DNA of 64,000 nucleotides from Chthonomonas calidirosea T49 (GTDB taxonomy: Bacteria; Armatimonadota; Chthonomonadetes; Chthonomonadales; Chthonomonadaceae), in NCBI RefSeq assembly GCF_000427095.1, contig NC_021487.1, positions 1,459,381 through 1,523,380 of the forward strand, in the 5' to 3' direction. Both the position numbers and the translations under genes were made by a program. Below are positions 1 to 8,670 of this stretch, piece by piece. The notes under the pieces are model-generated. The model did no database searches. It saw nothing but the letters and a program-made list of their open reading frames with translations, and had not been told where the DNA came from. Numbering within the stretch: the first letter of the stretch is position 1; each line of letters starts with the position of its first letter.

Positions 1-299
1 TGGCGGCATGCACAGCGAGTTGTCGGATGTTGTTGAGGAGGTTGCTGACCTCGGAGAGGGCGCCGTCGGCGGTTTTGATGAGGTTGGTGGCGTCTTGTCC
101 ATTGGCGATAGCCTGATTGAGGCCGGTGACTTGCGCGCGCAGGTTTTTCGGAGATGATGAGCCCTGCGGGGTCATCGGCGGCGGAGTTGATGCGCAGACC
201 GCTAGAGAGCTTTTGGATGCTGCTAGCGACGGCATCGGAAACCTGGTTCAGGTTGTAAAGGGCGCCAAGCGCCGTTACATTGGTGTTGAGCTGTAGCAT
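1..299 (-). pseudogene. Flagellin N-terminal part, cut by window edge, apparent frameshift
   Basis: From an ATG at 299, preceded by GGAGGA, the translation begins MLQLNTNVTALGALYNLNQV and contains SSGLRINSAADDPAGLIISE. This is the conserved N-terminal D0/D1 region of bacterial flagellin, the filament subunit exported through the flagellar pore. After residue 51 the literal frame becomes unlike flagellin. Dropping one T from the five-T run at 144-148 restores a textbook continuation (LRAQVTGLNQAIANGQDATN, then SEVSNLLNNIRQLAV) to the window edge. The literal frame stays open to base 1, so no early stop is visible. Either the gene is frameshifted or the assembly has a homopolymer error. Basal-body genes lie nearby on the other strand. 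The flagellin identity is certain; its broken state is likely. Confidence 0.85.
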
Positions 300-435
300 A
301 AACGATCCTCCGTGAATTTACTTTCGGCCCATTTGGCCGTTTGCCGGCCTCCTGCCGGCGAAGCGTTGTTTTGGAATCTTGAACAACCTTGTACGTGAAC
401 TATAGAAGAGAAGCGTCTTGGTTGTTCCGCAATGA

Positions 436-463
436 TTTTCGGAGGATCGCCCCGTAATTTTTA
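436..463 (-). promoter_or_regulatory. Weak candidate flagellar sigma-28-type promoter for flagellin
   Basis: Upstream of the flagellin start on the minus strand there is TAAA (463-460) and, 17 bases later, CCGAAAA (442-436). This resembles the TAAA / CCGATAA pattern of the flagellar sigma factor, with a spacer near the usual length. The match is incomplete, and the distance to the start (about 135 bases) is long. This is inference only. Confidence 0.2.
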
Positions 464-506
464 GAGGGGGTTTTTCTTGAAGCTACCGCGCTGCGAACCG
501 AGGCAG

Positions 507-1892
507 CTATCTGTGGATCTCAAGCGATGCTTGTAGACGCGCAGTTATGTGAGAAAGCGATTCAAAGAGCGGTACTAAATCATTTTCGGGGAAACGGTAC
601 TTCATTTTTGCATGAAGGGTTGCATCATAACGCACTCGGCCATCTATCATCGCCAGCACCACGTCGGAGGCGCGGGCCGTATAGACGAGCGCACTGTAGG
701 GATCATAATATGGTGTGGTGTGCAGTCTATCAAGGCGCACCACGCAGAGATCGGCTCGTTTGCCTATTTCTAATACACCAACATCCTTCAGCCCCAACGC
801 ATTAGCCCCACCCAACGTGGCCAGTTTTACGGCCTGTTCAGCTGTCAGGGCGTCTACCTGTCGGCGTGCAGCACGTTGTAGCAAAACGGCAAAACGCATC
901 TCCTCGATCATATCTAAAGTGTTGTTACTTACTACACTATCGGTGCCCAACCCGACTCGCGATTCCGCACCATGATAAGTGGAGAGTAGCGCCAAAGGAG
1001 CTATTCCGTTGCCTAGCTTCGCGTTCGATTTGGGGCAGTGCACCCAGGCCGCGCCGCGCTGTTGCGCTAGCACACAGTCTTTAACCGAAACGTTCACCCC
1101 GTGCACCAAAAGCGTTTGTGGTCCGACAATGCCCAATGCATCTAGATAGGCAACCACGCTTTGGTGAGGAACACGCCAAGAGATACGGCGTTCCTCAAAA
1201 CTTTGTGCTATTATCCCACGCCCCTCGAGCAACAGCTCCAGCTCCTCACGCGACTCGGCAGCGTGGATGCAGATAGGCACTTGTTGCCGATGCGCCCAGC
1301 GGGCTAGCGCCTGAAACAAGGCCGGTCGCACGGTATACGGCGCATGAGGAGAGATACCGATCGTCAAACGACTGTCGTTGCTTGCTTCCTTTAAAGTGAC
1401 TACCTTTTGCGCTAGCTCCCTCAGGATCTCCTCGACTGTCTGATCTTCCCCAATACCAAATACCTCCTGATAGATCACCCCGCCCAACCCAAACATCTTG
1501 GCCGCCTCTAACGAGGCACCGGTAGGCGTACAGTCTCCTATCGTCGTTATGCCACTAGCCACCGCCTCCGCAGCCCCTAGCATTGCAGAAACGCGCCAGT
1601 CCTCTTTAGAAAGCAGACGGCTGCGCTTGACCAACTCGCGGATCCAAGCAAAGAACTCTCGGTCCTCCACAAGGCCACGAAACAGTGTATAGTCCAGGTG
1701 CGTGTGGGCGTTAACGAACCCCGGTAAGATGACGGCTTCACCAAAATCGCGCCCCGTGCGCGCATCTAAAACGCCGCGAGCCGGTCGTACCTCCGCGATT
1801 CTTCCTTCTTCCACCACAACCTCACCTTGAGCGATGGGAGGTTTCGTCACCGGCACTACCCAGTTGGCCCGTAAAACGAAGCGGTCGCTCAT
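507..1892 (-). CDS. Amidohydrolase, MtaD/TrzA-like deaminase
   Basis: A metal-dependent amidohydrolase of the cytosine-deaminase-like group, which includes S-adenosylhomocysteine/methylthioadenosine deaminase (MtaD) and TrzA/SsnA. The metal-binding HxH lies in [10 protein letters not shown] near residue 63. Later markers are [18 protein letters not shown], a VHG histidine motif and GTDS, which supplies the catalytic aspartate. At about 461 residues it is full length, and it should act in the cytosol on an amino-purine-type substrate. The chosen start is the ATG at 1892, whose ATGA overlaps the TGA of the upstream pseudopilin, suggesting translational coupling. A TTG five codons earlier is less likely. 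The exact substrate cannot be read from sequence. The coupling to a pseudopilin gene makes no obvious functional sense. Confidence 0.85.
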   Translation of the reverse strand: MSDRFVLRANWVVPVTKPPIAQGEVVVEEGRIAEVRPARGVLDARTGRDFGEAVILPGFVNAHTHLDYTLFRGLVEDREFFAWIRELVKRSRLLSKEDWRVSAMLGAAEAVASGITTIGDCTPTGASLEAAKMFGLGGVIYQEVFGIGEDQTVEEILRELAQKVVTLKEASNDSRLTIGISPHAPYTVRPALFQALARWAHRQQVPICIHAAESREELELLLEGRGIIAQSFEERRISWRVPHQSVVAYLDALGIVGPQTLLVHGVNVSVKDCVLAQQRGAAWVHCPKSNAKLGNGIAPLALLSTYHGAESRVGLGTDSVVSNNTLDMIEEMRFAVLLQRAARRQVDALTAEQAVKLATLGGANALGLKDVGVLEIGKRADLCVVRLDRLHTTPYYDPYSALVYTARASDVVLAMIDGRVRYDATLHAKMKYRFPENDLVPLFESLSHITARLQASLEIHR

Positions 1893-2563
1893 AGAGGCAT
1901 CGCCCAATAGGCGTTGAGCTGATCATAGGTGATGTTTTTGGCGTGACCGTCGGCAAAAAGCGTATTGTAACGCCATACATGGGGAATGAGGCTACCATGC
2001 CATTTTCCGGCCCCGTCGAAAAGCACATTGACCTCGGCAGGGTGCTGCAGCATACTGTCGGTGGCATGGCGCTCGGCCAGCTCGGTGCGATAGTAGTAAC
2101 TCGTCCCAAACTTCGCGAAGCTCGATGGGTTGGCATTGGGTGGGTTGCCGTTGGGGTCAATGTAGAGGCCGGTAAAATCTTCCACGTCGAACCCAGTATC
2201 AGCGGGGCAATGAAAAACCTCTTTTGACTTCGTGTAAGGAAATAAGGCCACCTGAAGCGGGGTTATGGTAGGAATTTGCGCCATAAAGCTGGGGTCGCTT
2301 CCCCAAATTTGTGGAGTATAGCGGTCGGCAGGGTCTACCATATAGGGATAGTAGCTGTCGTAATCTTGCATGTACATACCGATGCTCAGTCCGAGTTGAT
2401 GCAGGTTAGACAGACAAGCGATCTCACGTGCTTTTCCGCGAGCTGTTAAAAAAACGGGAAAAAGCAGTGCAGCTAGTAGCGCAATAATTGCGATAACAAC
2501 AAGAAGCTCGATGAGCGTAAAGGCTTTTCGCAATGGACGAAACGCAGTTCTTTTGGAGCACAT
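1889..2563 (-). CDS. Pseudopilin-like secreted protein (H-X9-DG type)
   Basis: The N-terminus has the type IV prepilin cleavage site and membrane helix, [20 protein letters not shown], followed by the conserved stretch with [20 protein letters not shown]. It ends with [12 protein letters not shown], the DG-containing tail typical of the expanded prepilin-like families of Planctomycetes, Verrucomicrobia and Armatimonadota. About 224 residues. It is predicted to be processed by prepilin peptidase and exposed at the cell surface; its role is unknown. The ATG at 2563 has AAGGAG eight bases upstream and is preferred over a GTG three codons earlier. No type IV pilus or type II secretion genes lie nearby. 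It overlaps the amidohydrolase by four bases and probably shares its transcript. Confidence 0.85.
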   Translation of the reverse strand: MCSKRTAFRPLRKAFTLIELLVVIAIIALLAALLFPVFLTARGKAREIACLSNLHQLGLSIGMYMQDYDSYYPYMVDPADRYTPQIWGSDPSFMAQIPTITPLQVALFPYTKSKEVFHCPADTGFDVEDFTGLYIDPNGNPPNANPSSFAKFGTSYYYRTELAERHATDSMLQHPAEVNVLFDGAGKWHGSLIPHVWRYNTLFADGHAKNITYDQLNAYWAMPL

Positions 2564-2669
2564 CTTTTCCACTCCTTTCAGAGCTGTTCGATAAAAGCTC
2601 TAATGGCATAATACTACCCTACAATACCTCTATACCTCCTATGAGGTTCTCGATCCGGTTTTTAACGAT

Positions 2670-2699
2670 TTGCCTATTTCTGACGATATAGGATAGAAT
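2670..2699 (+). promoter_or_regulatory. Candidate sigma-70 promoter before the flagellar region
   Basis: TTGCCT at 2670-2675 and TAGAAT at 2694-2699 are separated by 18 bases. They match the -35 and -10 consensus at four and five of six positions. The predicted start, near 2706, falls immediately before a perfect hairpin and 50 bases before a small ORF, so the arrangement is coherent. No experimental support. Confidence 0.45.
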
Positions 2700-2709
2700 A
2701 ATGATGGAT

Positions 2710-2731
2710 GCACGTCCATAGCCGGACGTGC
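2710..2731 (+). repeat. Perfect 8-bp hairpin at predicted transcript 5' end
   Basis: GCACGTCC at 2710-2717 and GGACGTGC at 2724-2731 form a perfect inverted repeat around a six-base loop. There is no T-run after it, so it is not a terminator. Its position at the predicted 5' end suggests a protective or regulatory stem, or a protein-binding palindrome. Confidence 0.6.
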
Positions 2732-2756
2732 GCCGCTTGTTAGAAAGGAAGCTACG

Positions 2757-2921
2757 ATGGTGGACATAAGGCTATGCCCTCAATGGTTTGTAGTGCCGAG
2801 CCGGGAACGAACACTCCTGCGGCTTAAGCTATTTGATGCCGCCTTTTTGCCCAACGGCAATGCACAACCACCCGTCTTTGGTCCTACCGGTCGTAGCAAG
2901 CGCTCCTACCACCTCTTCTGA
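2757..2921 (+). CDS. Small 54-residue protein upstream of flagellar operon
   Basis: An ATG at 2757 follows AGAAAGGAAG at good ribosome-site spacing and opens a 54-codon frame to a TGA at 2919-2921. The product starts MVDIRLCPQWFVVPSRERT and ends GRSKRSYHLF. It is basic, with one cysteine, no signal peptide and no membrane helix. I do not recognise a family. A plausible promoter (2670-2699) and a 5' hairpin precede it, and no other candidate gene fills the interval. It could be a leader peptide, a small regulator of the following flagellar genes, or spurious. The 185 bases after it hold a weak stem (GGCGC/GCGCC near 2934-2953) and no other gene. Confidence 0.4.
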   Translation: MVDIRLCPQWFVVPSRERTLLRLKLFDAAFLPNGNAQPPVFGPTGRSKRSYHLF

Positions 2922-3105
2922 CATTCCTCTGAGGGCGCCCCTGGAAAAGCGCCTTCTCGAAGCAAACATAGGGCGCGTGCTCCTCCGCTTTTACCCACAA
3001 CGGTAACAAAGCGAATTTACAGCCACCGCGACCGCTAGAGACCACTCTCAACTCTTCATTCGCTTAGCGTTCTTTGTTTGCGTGATTTCGAGAAGGATTT
3101 GAACC

Positions 3106-3645
3106 ATGAAAGCAGCTTTACGGGGGTGTCCTGACTCCTGCACCCAACAAAAACTTATAGAGGCGATCGAACAGCGCATTGAAAGAATGGCCGCGTACTT
3201 CGGGCGCATTTCGGGCGTTGAGGCCGATGACTTACGCCAGGAAGCCTGGGTAGCTGTTCTAGAAACATTGCCGCGGCTTGACATGCGCATCGGCAATCCC
3301 GAGCAACATCTGCTACAACGCGCACGCTGGCGCATACTCGATACCATTCGGGCGCACTGGCGCGCCCACACCGTGTCGATACCCGAAGGGTGCCTCGAAG
3401 CTCCCTCCTTTGATCCAACGGAGATCTTCGATCTCATCGCCCTCATGGAGCTTCTTTCGCCGTTGCAGCAGCGTATTCTGCGGGCGCTTCTCGAAGGCTA
3501 CACGGCACGAGAGGTCGCAGAGATTTTAGGGTGTTCACCCGCCAATGTGGCCTACCATGTACGACGTATCCGCGAGGCCTATAAGTCGCTCGAAGCCGAA
3601 TCGCTCGCCGCTATAGACACCGAGCAGGGCCAAAATTCTCCCTGA
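3106..3645 (+). CDS. Sigma-70-family RNA polymerase sigma factor
   Basis: A 179-residue protein with a sigma region 2 (near residues 20-85, including ADDLRQEAWVAVLETLPRLD) and a region 4 helix-turn-helix near 115-165 (LSPLQQRILRALLEGYTAREVAEILGC, then YHVRRIREAYKSL). Region 3 is short or missing, as in ECF-size sigma factors. The ATG has GAGAAGG upstream. It sits 108 bases before flgB and reads the same way, so it may direct or sense flagellar gene expression, but it lacks the domain layout of classical FliA. No anti-sigma gene is adjacent. Sigma-family membership is firm; the flagellar role is inferred from position. Confidence 0.85.
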   Translation: MKAALRGCPDSCTQQKLIEAIEQRIERMAAYFGRISGVEADDLRQEAWVAVLETLPRLDMRIGNPEQHLLQRARWRILDTIRAHWRAHTVSIPEGCLEAPSFDPTEIFDLIALMELLSPLQQRILRALLEGYTAREVAEILGCSPANVAYHVRRIREAYKSLEAESLAAIDTEQGQNSP

Positions 3646-3753
3646 AGTTCACACTTTAGATAGCCAATAATTCCGGTGAAGCCTACATTAGAACGTGGCG
3701 ACCGACTTTCATTTCTGAGGTGCCCAGCACCACTAGGTAAAGGGAGTAGACCC

Positions 3754-4143
3754 ATGCTCGATATGCTCTTTGGTGGCGATGCGTTTCAGGCAGCGACGGC
3801 AGCCCTTAACGCAGCTGCTCTACGCCAACAGGTCATCGCCAACAATCTAGCCAACGTCAATACGCCCGGCTACAAGCGTCAAGCCGTTAGTTTCGAATCG
3901 GCCTTGCAGAGTGCCCTAGAGATACGCCATACTCCCTTCGCCGCTCTCGATCCGCACCCTATCTCCTCTATTCAACCGACCGTCTATACCGTCAACACCA
4001 CAACCGACCGTACAGATGGCAACAATGTGGATCCAGAATCGGAGAGCGTCGCTCTTGCTATGAACGCTATTCGCTACGATGCGCTGGTGACCACAATATC
4101 TCTACAGTTTACCAACCTCAAAACCGTGATCAACGGACGCTAA
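3754..4143 (+). CDS. flgB: Flagellar basal-body rod protein FlgB
   Basis: About 129 residues. It carries the rod-protein signature ALRQQVIANNLANVNTPGYK near the N-terminus and a C-terminal helical segment (NAIRYDALVTTISLQF), both typical of FlgB, a proximal rod subunit in the periplasmic part of the basal body. The open frame extends 26 codons further upstream, but the ATG at 3754 has AAAGGGAG in front and begins the conserved region (MLDMLFGGDAFQ). It is first of the contiguous rod/ring genes and is followed 27 bases later by flgC. Confidence 0.95.
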   Translation: MLDMLFGGDAFQAATAALNAAALRQQVIANNLANVNTPGYKRQAVSFESALQSALEIRHTPFAALDPHPISSIQPTVYTVNTTTDRTDGNNVDPESESVALAMNAIRYDALVTTISLQFTNLKTVINGR

Positions 4144-4170
4144 GCTATCTGTTCAAGGAGGGAAAACATC

Positions 4171-4632
4171 ATGTCACTTGGTTCGGCTATGCAGATAAGT
4201 GCTTCTGGTCTCACTGCAGAGCGTCTACGCCTCGACGTGATCAGCAATAACCTTGCAAACGTGGATACCACTCGCGGCCCTAATGGCCAACCTTATCGTC
4301 GAGAGATCGTCACTTTGGCGGAACGTCAGCCCGGAGGAGATAGCTTCCACGCCATGTTGATCGCCCTACGTGGCGGCCCTGAGGACGAAGCTCCAGGCGC
4401 CGGTGTGGAGGTAACTTCTATTCAACCGGACTACTCAACCCCCTACAAAGTGATTCACGATCCGGGCAATCCAGACGCCGATGCAAATGGCAACGTGCGC
4501 ATGCCTAACGTGAACCCCATTATCGAAATGGTGGATATGATTTCCGCCTCCCGTGCCTACGAGGCCGACGTCACCGCCATTAACGCTGCGAAACAGATGC
4601 AGACCCGCGCCATAGATATTGGTCGCGCATAG
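4171..4632 (+). CDS. flgC: Flagellar basal-body rod protein FlgC
   Basis: 153 residues, with the N-terminal signature ISASGLTAERLRLDVISNNL and AN, and the C-terminal signature VDMISASRAYEADVTAINAA. These are diagnostic of FlgC, a proximal rod subunit exported by the flagellar type III apparatus. AAGGAGG lies at good spacing before the ATG. Length and motifs are normal. It lies between flgB and fliE in the usual order. Confidence 0.96.
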   Translation: MSLGSAMQISASGLTAERLRLDVISNNLANVDTTRGPNGQPYRREIVTLAERQPGGDSFHAMLIALRGGPEDEAPGAGVEVTSIQPDYSTPYKVIHDPGNPDADANGNVRMPNVNPIIEMVDMISASRAYEADVTAINAAKQMQTRAIDIGRA

Positions 4633-4652
4633 TTCTTCAAGGAGAACCTTTC

Positions 4653-4979
4653 ATGCGTATGGAGGCTTTAACCCCGCTCTTTGACATCGCCCCCGCTGTG
4701 CAACAATCGGCGAGTCCTGCGTCAGCATTGCCTGGCTCTGCAGAGGCCTCTGCCCCAGGAAAGAGCTTTGGACAATTTCTTAGCGAGGCCATTAACGAGG
4801 TGAACCAGGCCCAGCTGCACGCCGACGACCTCACGGCACGCTTCGCTGCAGGTGAGCCACTCGATGTTCACCAGGTGATGATTGCCTCTCAAGAGGCCTC
4901 TGTTGCCCTCGACCTGGCCGTGCAGGTGCGCAATCGCCTGCTAGATGCCTATCAACAGATCATCAGCCTCAACGTGTAA
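4653..4979 (+). CDS. fliE: Flagellar hook-basal body complex protein FliE
   Basis: 108 residues. The second half contains SFGQFLSEAINEVNQAQ, then DVHQVMIASQEASVALDLAV and RLLDAYQQIISLNV, the conserved FliE core that links the MS ring to the rod. The N-terminal 40 residues are low-complexity and Ala/Pro/Ser-rich, as is common. AAGGAGAA precedes the ATG. It ends 77 bases before fliF. Confidence 0.95.
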   Translation: MRMEALTPLFDIAPAVQQSASPASALPGSAEASAPGKSFGQFLSEAINEVNQAQLHADDLTARFAAGEPLDVHQVMIASQEASVALDLAVQVRNRLLDAYQQIISLNV

Positions 4980-5056
4980 TGGCTGTGTCGAGCTAACGAG
5001 GCAGCTCATTCTTCAATGCAAGCGCACTGCAGAAAGGTAGGAAGGAAGTTATTACC

Positions 5057-6721
5057 GTGAACCGAGCTAGAGAATGGTGGGAGCGTTTAGGCCGCACCAA
5101 TCAGATCATCTTCGTTGCAGCCTCTCTAGGAACGATCATCGCGTTGATCGGCTTCCTCTCTTGGGCGAGCACCCCCGAATTCGTGCCGCTTTTCTCTAAC
5201 CTTTCAGCCCAAGATGCCAACGCGATCACCGAGAAACTACAGGAGGCGCACGTTCCCTATCGTCTCACTCAGGGCGGCACGGCTATTGAAGTGCCAGCCC
5301 AAGACCACGACGAATGGCAGATGAAGCTGCTTAGCCAAAACCTGCCGGCACAATCTTCCAGCACGCTCAACGGAGCCGATGACATTCTTAACTCTTCCCA
5401 CATGGGCGAGCCGCAGGAGATTGAAGACCTACGCATTCGCCGTTCTCGTGAAGACCGCATCGCGCGCACCATTATGAGCATGGACGATATCGCCTCCGCC
5501 GTAGTGCACTATGCACCAGCAGACGACAGCCCTCTGTTGGTAGATCACCACGACTCTTCGGCCTCCGTGCTCCTCACCCTCAAACCTGGACATCAGCTTT
5601 CCGACGAGAACGTGCGCGCCATCGTGCGCCTCGTTCAAATGGCATTTACCGGCCTCTCCGACAAAAACATCAGCGTTGTCGACTCTAACGGCGATCTGCT
5701 TTGGGATGGCCTTCATATGGCTGGGGGACAGGTGGATGACTTGGAAAAACAGGCACGTGAACAGCAGATGCAAGAGCGTGCCGACCTACAAGCCGCACTC
5801 GACCGGGCTCTAGGCCCTCATCGTTCCATTGTTTTAGTCCATGAAGAGCTAAGCAACGACCAAGAAAAACGCCACATCGTCACGACCACCCCAGGCGCAC
5901 CGGTCACCAAATACGACGAGACCGAGCAGCTTAACGGCCAAGGAAGCACGATTCCCCGCGCTCAGGTAGGAGCGGCCGGCAATATCGCAGCTGCACAGCC
6001 CAACGGCCCAGGCGTACCTAACTACATGGCAGCGACTACCGGCCCTAACAGCAACTACAGCCATGAAACAACCACTACCACCTATCAGCCTACGACAAGC
6101 ACCGTGGATACAACGGTTGCGCCAGGCCAGATCAGGCGGTTAGACGTAAGCGTTCTGCTCGATTCCTCCAAAATTCCCGCCGATCAACTGCAATCCACCA
6201 TCGCCACCGTCACTCAGATGGTACAGACCGCCATCGGCTACGACCCCAACGATCCAACGCACTCGCGCCAAGTAGCCGTCAGCGCCATCCCCTTCGATCA
6301 CTCTACCGAGAAAGCTGAAGAGCAAGCGGCCGCGGCTGCCGCAAGCGCGGCCAATATGCGCCATCTCCTCGCCGTGCTTATTCCCTTCCTGATTATGGGG
6401 GCTGCTGTCTGGATGCTCGCCCGTGCCCTTCGACGGCCTAGCATGGCTGGTGAAGCTCAACTCGCTTTGGCTGGCGGCGGCAGCTTGCCGGCGGGCGCAC
6501 TCGGCTCGGCCGCCCCTTCCGAGTCGCGCGATGGTGCCTCGGAATCGCTGCCCGGACAGGAAGGGCCTATCCCCCTTGTGCCGGGTTCGAGTACTCCTAA
6601 GACCTTCGAGGTTATCGAAGAGGCCTTCGACGCGAACCTCGAAAGCATTCTTCACCTCACACGTTCTAAACCGGAAATGGTCGCTATGCTTGTAAAAAGT
6701 TGGCTCGGCGATGAAAACTAG
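5057..6721 (+). CDS. fliF: Flagellar M-ring protein FliF
   Basis: 554 residues. A first membrane helix (about residues 18-36) is followed by a periplasmic ring-building domain with FVPLFSNLSAQDANAITEKL. A long Thr/Gly/Pro-rich linker follows, then a second helix (near 438-456, HLLAVLIPFLIMGAAVWML) and a cytosolic tail ending in MLVKSWLGDEN, which in this family binds FliG. The start is a GTG at 5057 with GGAAGGAAG upstream. It forms the MS ring in the inner membrane. fliG follows 23 bases later. Confidence 0.96.
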   Translation: MNRAREWWERLGRTNQIIFVAASLGTIIALIGFLSWASTPEFVPLFSNLSAQDANAITEKLQEAHVPYRLTQGGTAIEVPAQDHDEWQMKLLSQNLPAQSSSTLNGADDILNSSHMGEPQEIEDLRIRRSREDRIARTIMSMDDIASAVVHYAPADDSPLLVDHHDSSASVLLTLKPGHQLSDENVRAIVRLVQMAFTGLSDKNISVVDSNGDLLWDGLHMAGGQVDDLEKQAREQQMQERADLQAALDRALGPHRSIVLVHEELSNDQEKRHIVTTTPGAPVTKYDETEQLNGQGSTIPRAQVGAAGNIAAAQPNGPGVPNYMAATTGPNSNYSHETTTTTYQPTTSTVDTTVAPGQIRRLDVSVLLDSSKIPADQLQSTIATVTQMVQTAIGYDPNDPTHSRQVAVSAIPFDHSTEKAEEQAAAAAASAANMRHLLAVLIPFLIMGAAVWMLARALRRPSMAGEAQLALAGGGSLPAGALGSAAPSESRDGASESLPGQEGPIPLVPGSSTPKTFEVIEEAFDANLESILHLTRSKPEMVAMLVKSWLGDEN

Positions 6722-6744
6722 CCTGGTTTAAGGAAAAGGAAGCT

Positions 6745-7764
6745 ATGCCACGCGCACAAACGAATAATTTAACCAACCGTCAAAAAGCCGCCGTGCTGAT
6801 GGTGGCTCTAGGGCCCGAGGCTGCCGCTCGTGTCTTTAAACACCTGCGCGAAGACGAAATCGAGAATATCACTCTCGAAGTGGCCCGATTGGGTCGAGTG
6901 AGTTCGGAAACCCGTCGCCAAATCATCGCCGAATTTCATGAGATGTGTCTCGCCCAAGAGGTTATTGCGGAAGGTGGCATCGATCAGGCCCGCAAGGCGC
7001 TTGAGGCGGCTTTCGGGGCCGATAAGGCCAACGAGGTCGTCAGTCGAGTCTCACAGGCGCTCCAGGTGATGCCTTTTGATTTTGTCAAAAAGACCGATCC
7101 GACCCAGCTGCTCTCCTTCATTGTAGATGAGCATCCGCAGACCATTGCGCTCGTCTTATCGCATCTGAACCCAAACCAGGCAGCAACCGTGCTCTCCGGC
7201 CTACCTCAAGAGTTGCGAGCAGAGGTCGCCCGACGTATCGCTATTATGGACCGTACCCCGCCGGAGGTCATTCGAGAAATCGAGCGCGTACTTGAACGCA
7301 AGCTTTCCACCTCGGTGGTTTCCTCGGCCCTCACTTCGGTCGGTGGCGTTAAAAGCCTCGTAGAGATACTGAATTGGGTCGATCGCACCACCGAAAAAAC
7401 CATCCTCGAAAACCTTAGCGAAACCACGCCCGACCTGGCCGAAGAGGTGAAAAAGCTTATGTTCGTGTTCGAGGACATCGTTCTGCTGGACGACGGCTCT
7501 ATTCAAAAGGTTCTTCGGGAAGTGGATACCAAAGAGCTCGCCCTCGCGCTCAAAGGGGTAGGAGAAGAGGTACAGAACCGCATCTTCAAGAACATGAGCG
7601 AGCGTGCCGCCACTATGCTCAAAGAGGATATGGAGTTTATGGGGCCAGTGCGCTTGCGCAATGTGGAAGAGGCTCAGCAGCGCATCGTCGGCATCATTCG
7701 TCGACTCGAAGAGGCCGGCGAGATCGTCATTGCACGCGGCGGTGGTGAGGAGATCATTATCTAA
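6745..7764 (+). CDS. fliG: Flagellar motor switch protein FliG
   Basis: 339 residues, normal for FliG. It has the N-terminal FliF-binding region (NRQKAAVLMVALGPEAAARVF), the middle-domain motif EHPQTIALVLSHL and the C-terminal motor domain with the charged segment that faces the stator (DIVLLDDGSIQKVLREVDTK, then RAATMLKEDMEFMGPVR). It forms the C-ring rotor and sets rotation direction. The ribosome site is AAGGAAAAGGAAG. Its TAA overlaps the ATG of fliH by one base. Confidence 0.97.
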   Translation: MPRAQTNNLTNRQKAAVLMVALGPEAAARVFKHLREDEIENITLEVARLGRVSSETRRQIIAEFHEMCLAQEVIAEGGIDQARKALEAAFGADKANEVVSRVSQALQVMPFDFVKKTDPTQLLSFIVDEHPQTIALVLSHLNPNQAATVLSGLPQELRAEVARRIAIMDRTPPEVIREIERVLERKLSTSVVSSALTSVGGVKSLVEILNWVDRTTEKTILENLSETTPDLAEEVKKLMFVFEDIVLLDDGSIQKVLREVDTKELALALKGVGEEVQNRIFKNMSERAATMLKEDMEFMGPVRLRNVEEAQQRIVGIIRRLEEAGEIVIARGGGEEIII

Positions 7765-8666
7765 TGTCAGCCGAATCTTCGCGAGCGGAAAACCCCGACT
7801 TCCAGCCGCTGACGGCACCTCGCATCCAGGGAAAATCCCGCCCATCCCCCACCCCTGTGAACTGGTTTCAGGTGCTGGCGCCTAAGCTAGAAGTGGGCGC
7901 GACCGTGGCCGTTGAACCCTCATCTCCACCACCGACCTCCGGAACGCACGTCACCCCCTTTCCGTTGCGGCCGGTGGAGGAGATGGCCGAAGAGCTGCGA
8001 CGCCAACAGGTAAAAGTCCTTATGGAACCACCCGAAATCGCCCAGATGCGCCAGGAGGCCGAGCAGGCCGCCCAAGCGCTGCTGGATGAGGCTCAACAAA
8101 AAGCCAAACTTTTGGAGGAAGAGGGCTACCGCCAAGGGTTCGAAAAGGGATATTACGACGGCAAAATCAAAGGAGAAGCGGAGGTTCGGGCCGAGCTAAC
8201 CCGTCAAGCAGAGGCGGAACGTCAAGCATTGCGCCAAGACCTTCAAAATTTTGTTCAATTGGTGGAGGCACAGCGTCGCCGCATCTGGGAGGAACTGGAG
8301 CCGCAGGTGGTTCAACTAGTGTTCGAGCTGGCGCGAAAAGTGATCAAGCAGGAGGTAGAAGCCTCTAAGGAGGTGGCGCTATCCGTCATTAAGAATGCGC
8401 TGCTGCGGGTAGCCGATAGCGCCTCCCTCTGCATCCGTGTAAGTCCACGCGACCTCGAGACCGTGCGAAGCCACCGTGAAGAACTGCTCGAAATGCTCGA
8501 TCATCTTCCCCACGTGGAGATCATCGGCGACCGCCGTGTGGGCGATGGTGGGTGCATTGTGGAGACGCCCAACGGTAATGTGGATGCACGCATCGAAACT
8601 CAGCTAGCGGAGCTAAATCCTCTCTTCGACGTGCCCTCTCCACCCCCATCCGTGGAGGAAGAATAG
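7764..8666 (+). CDS. fliH: Flagellar assembly protein FliH
   Basis: 300 residues. A Pro-rich N-terminus is followed by a long Glu/Gln/Ala-rich coiled coil containing GYRQGFEKGYYDGKIKGEAE, whose spaced glycines form the GxxxG-type repeat of FliH. The C-terminal domain (ARKVIKQEVEASKEVALSVI, then DRRVGDGGCIVETPNGNVDA) is shared with HrpE/YscL stator proteins. It holds the FliI ATPase and regulates it. It overlaps fliG by one base and ends just before fliI. Confidence 0.95.
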   Translation: MSAESSRAENPDFQPLTAPRIQGKSRPSPTPVNWFQVLAPKLEVGATVAVEPSSPPPTSGTHVTPFPLRPVEEMAEELRRQQVKVLMEPPEIAQMRQEAEQAAQALLDEAQQKAKLLEEEGYRQGFEKGYYDGKIKGEAEVRAELTRQAEAERQALRQDLQNFVQLVEAQRRRIWEELEPQVVQLVFELARKVIKQEVEASKEVALSVIKNALLRVADSASLCIRVSPRDLETVRSHREELLEMLDHLPHVEIIGDRRVGDGGCIVETPNGNVDARIETQLAELNPLFDVPSPPPSVEEE

Positions 8667-8670
8667 CCCC

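Noticed and set aside
445-480. CCCC/GGGGG stem followed by TTTTT on the plus strand
   Set aside because: The stem is only four pairs with a long loop, and there is no plus-strand gene upstream to terminate.
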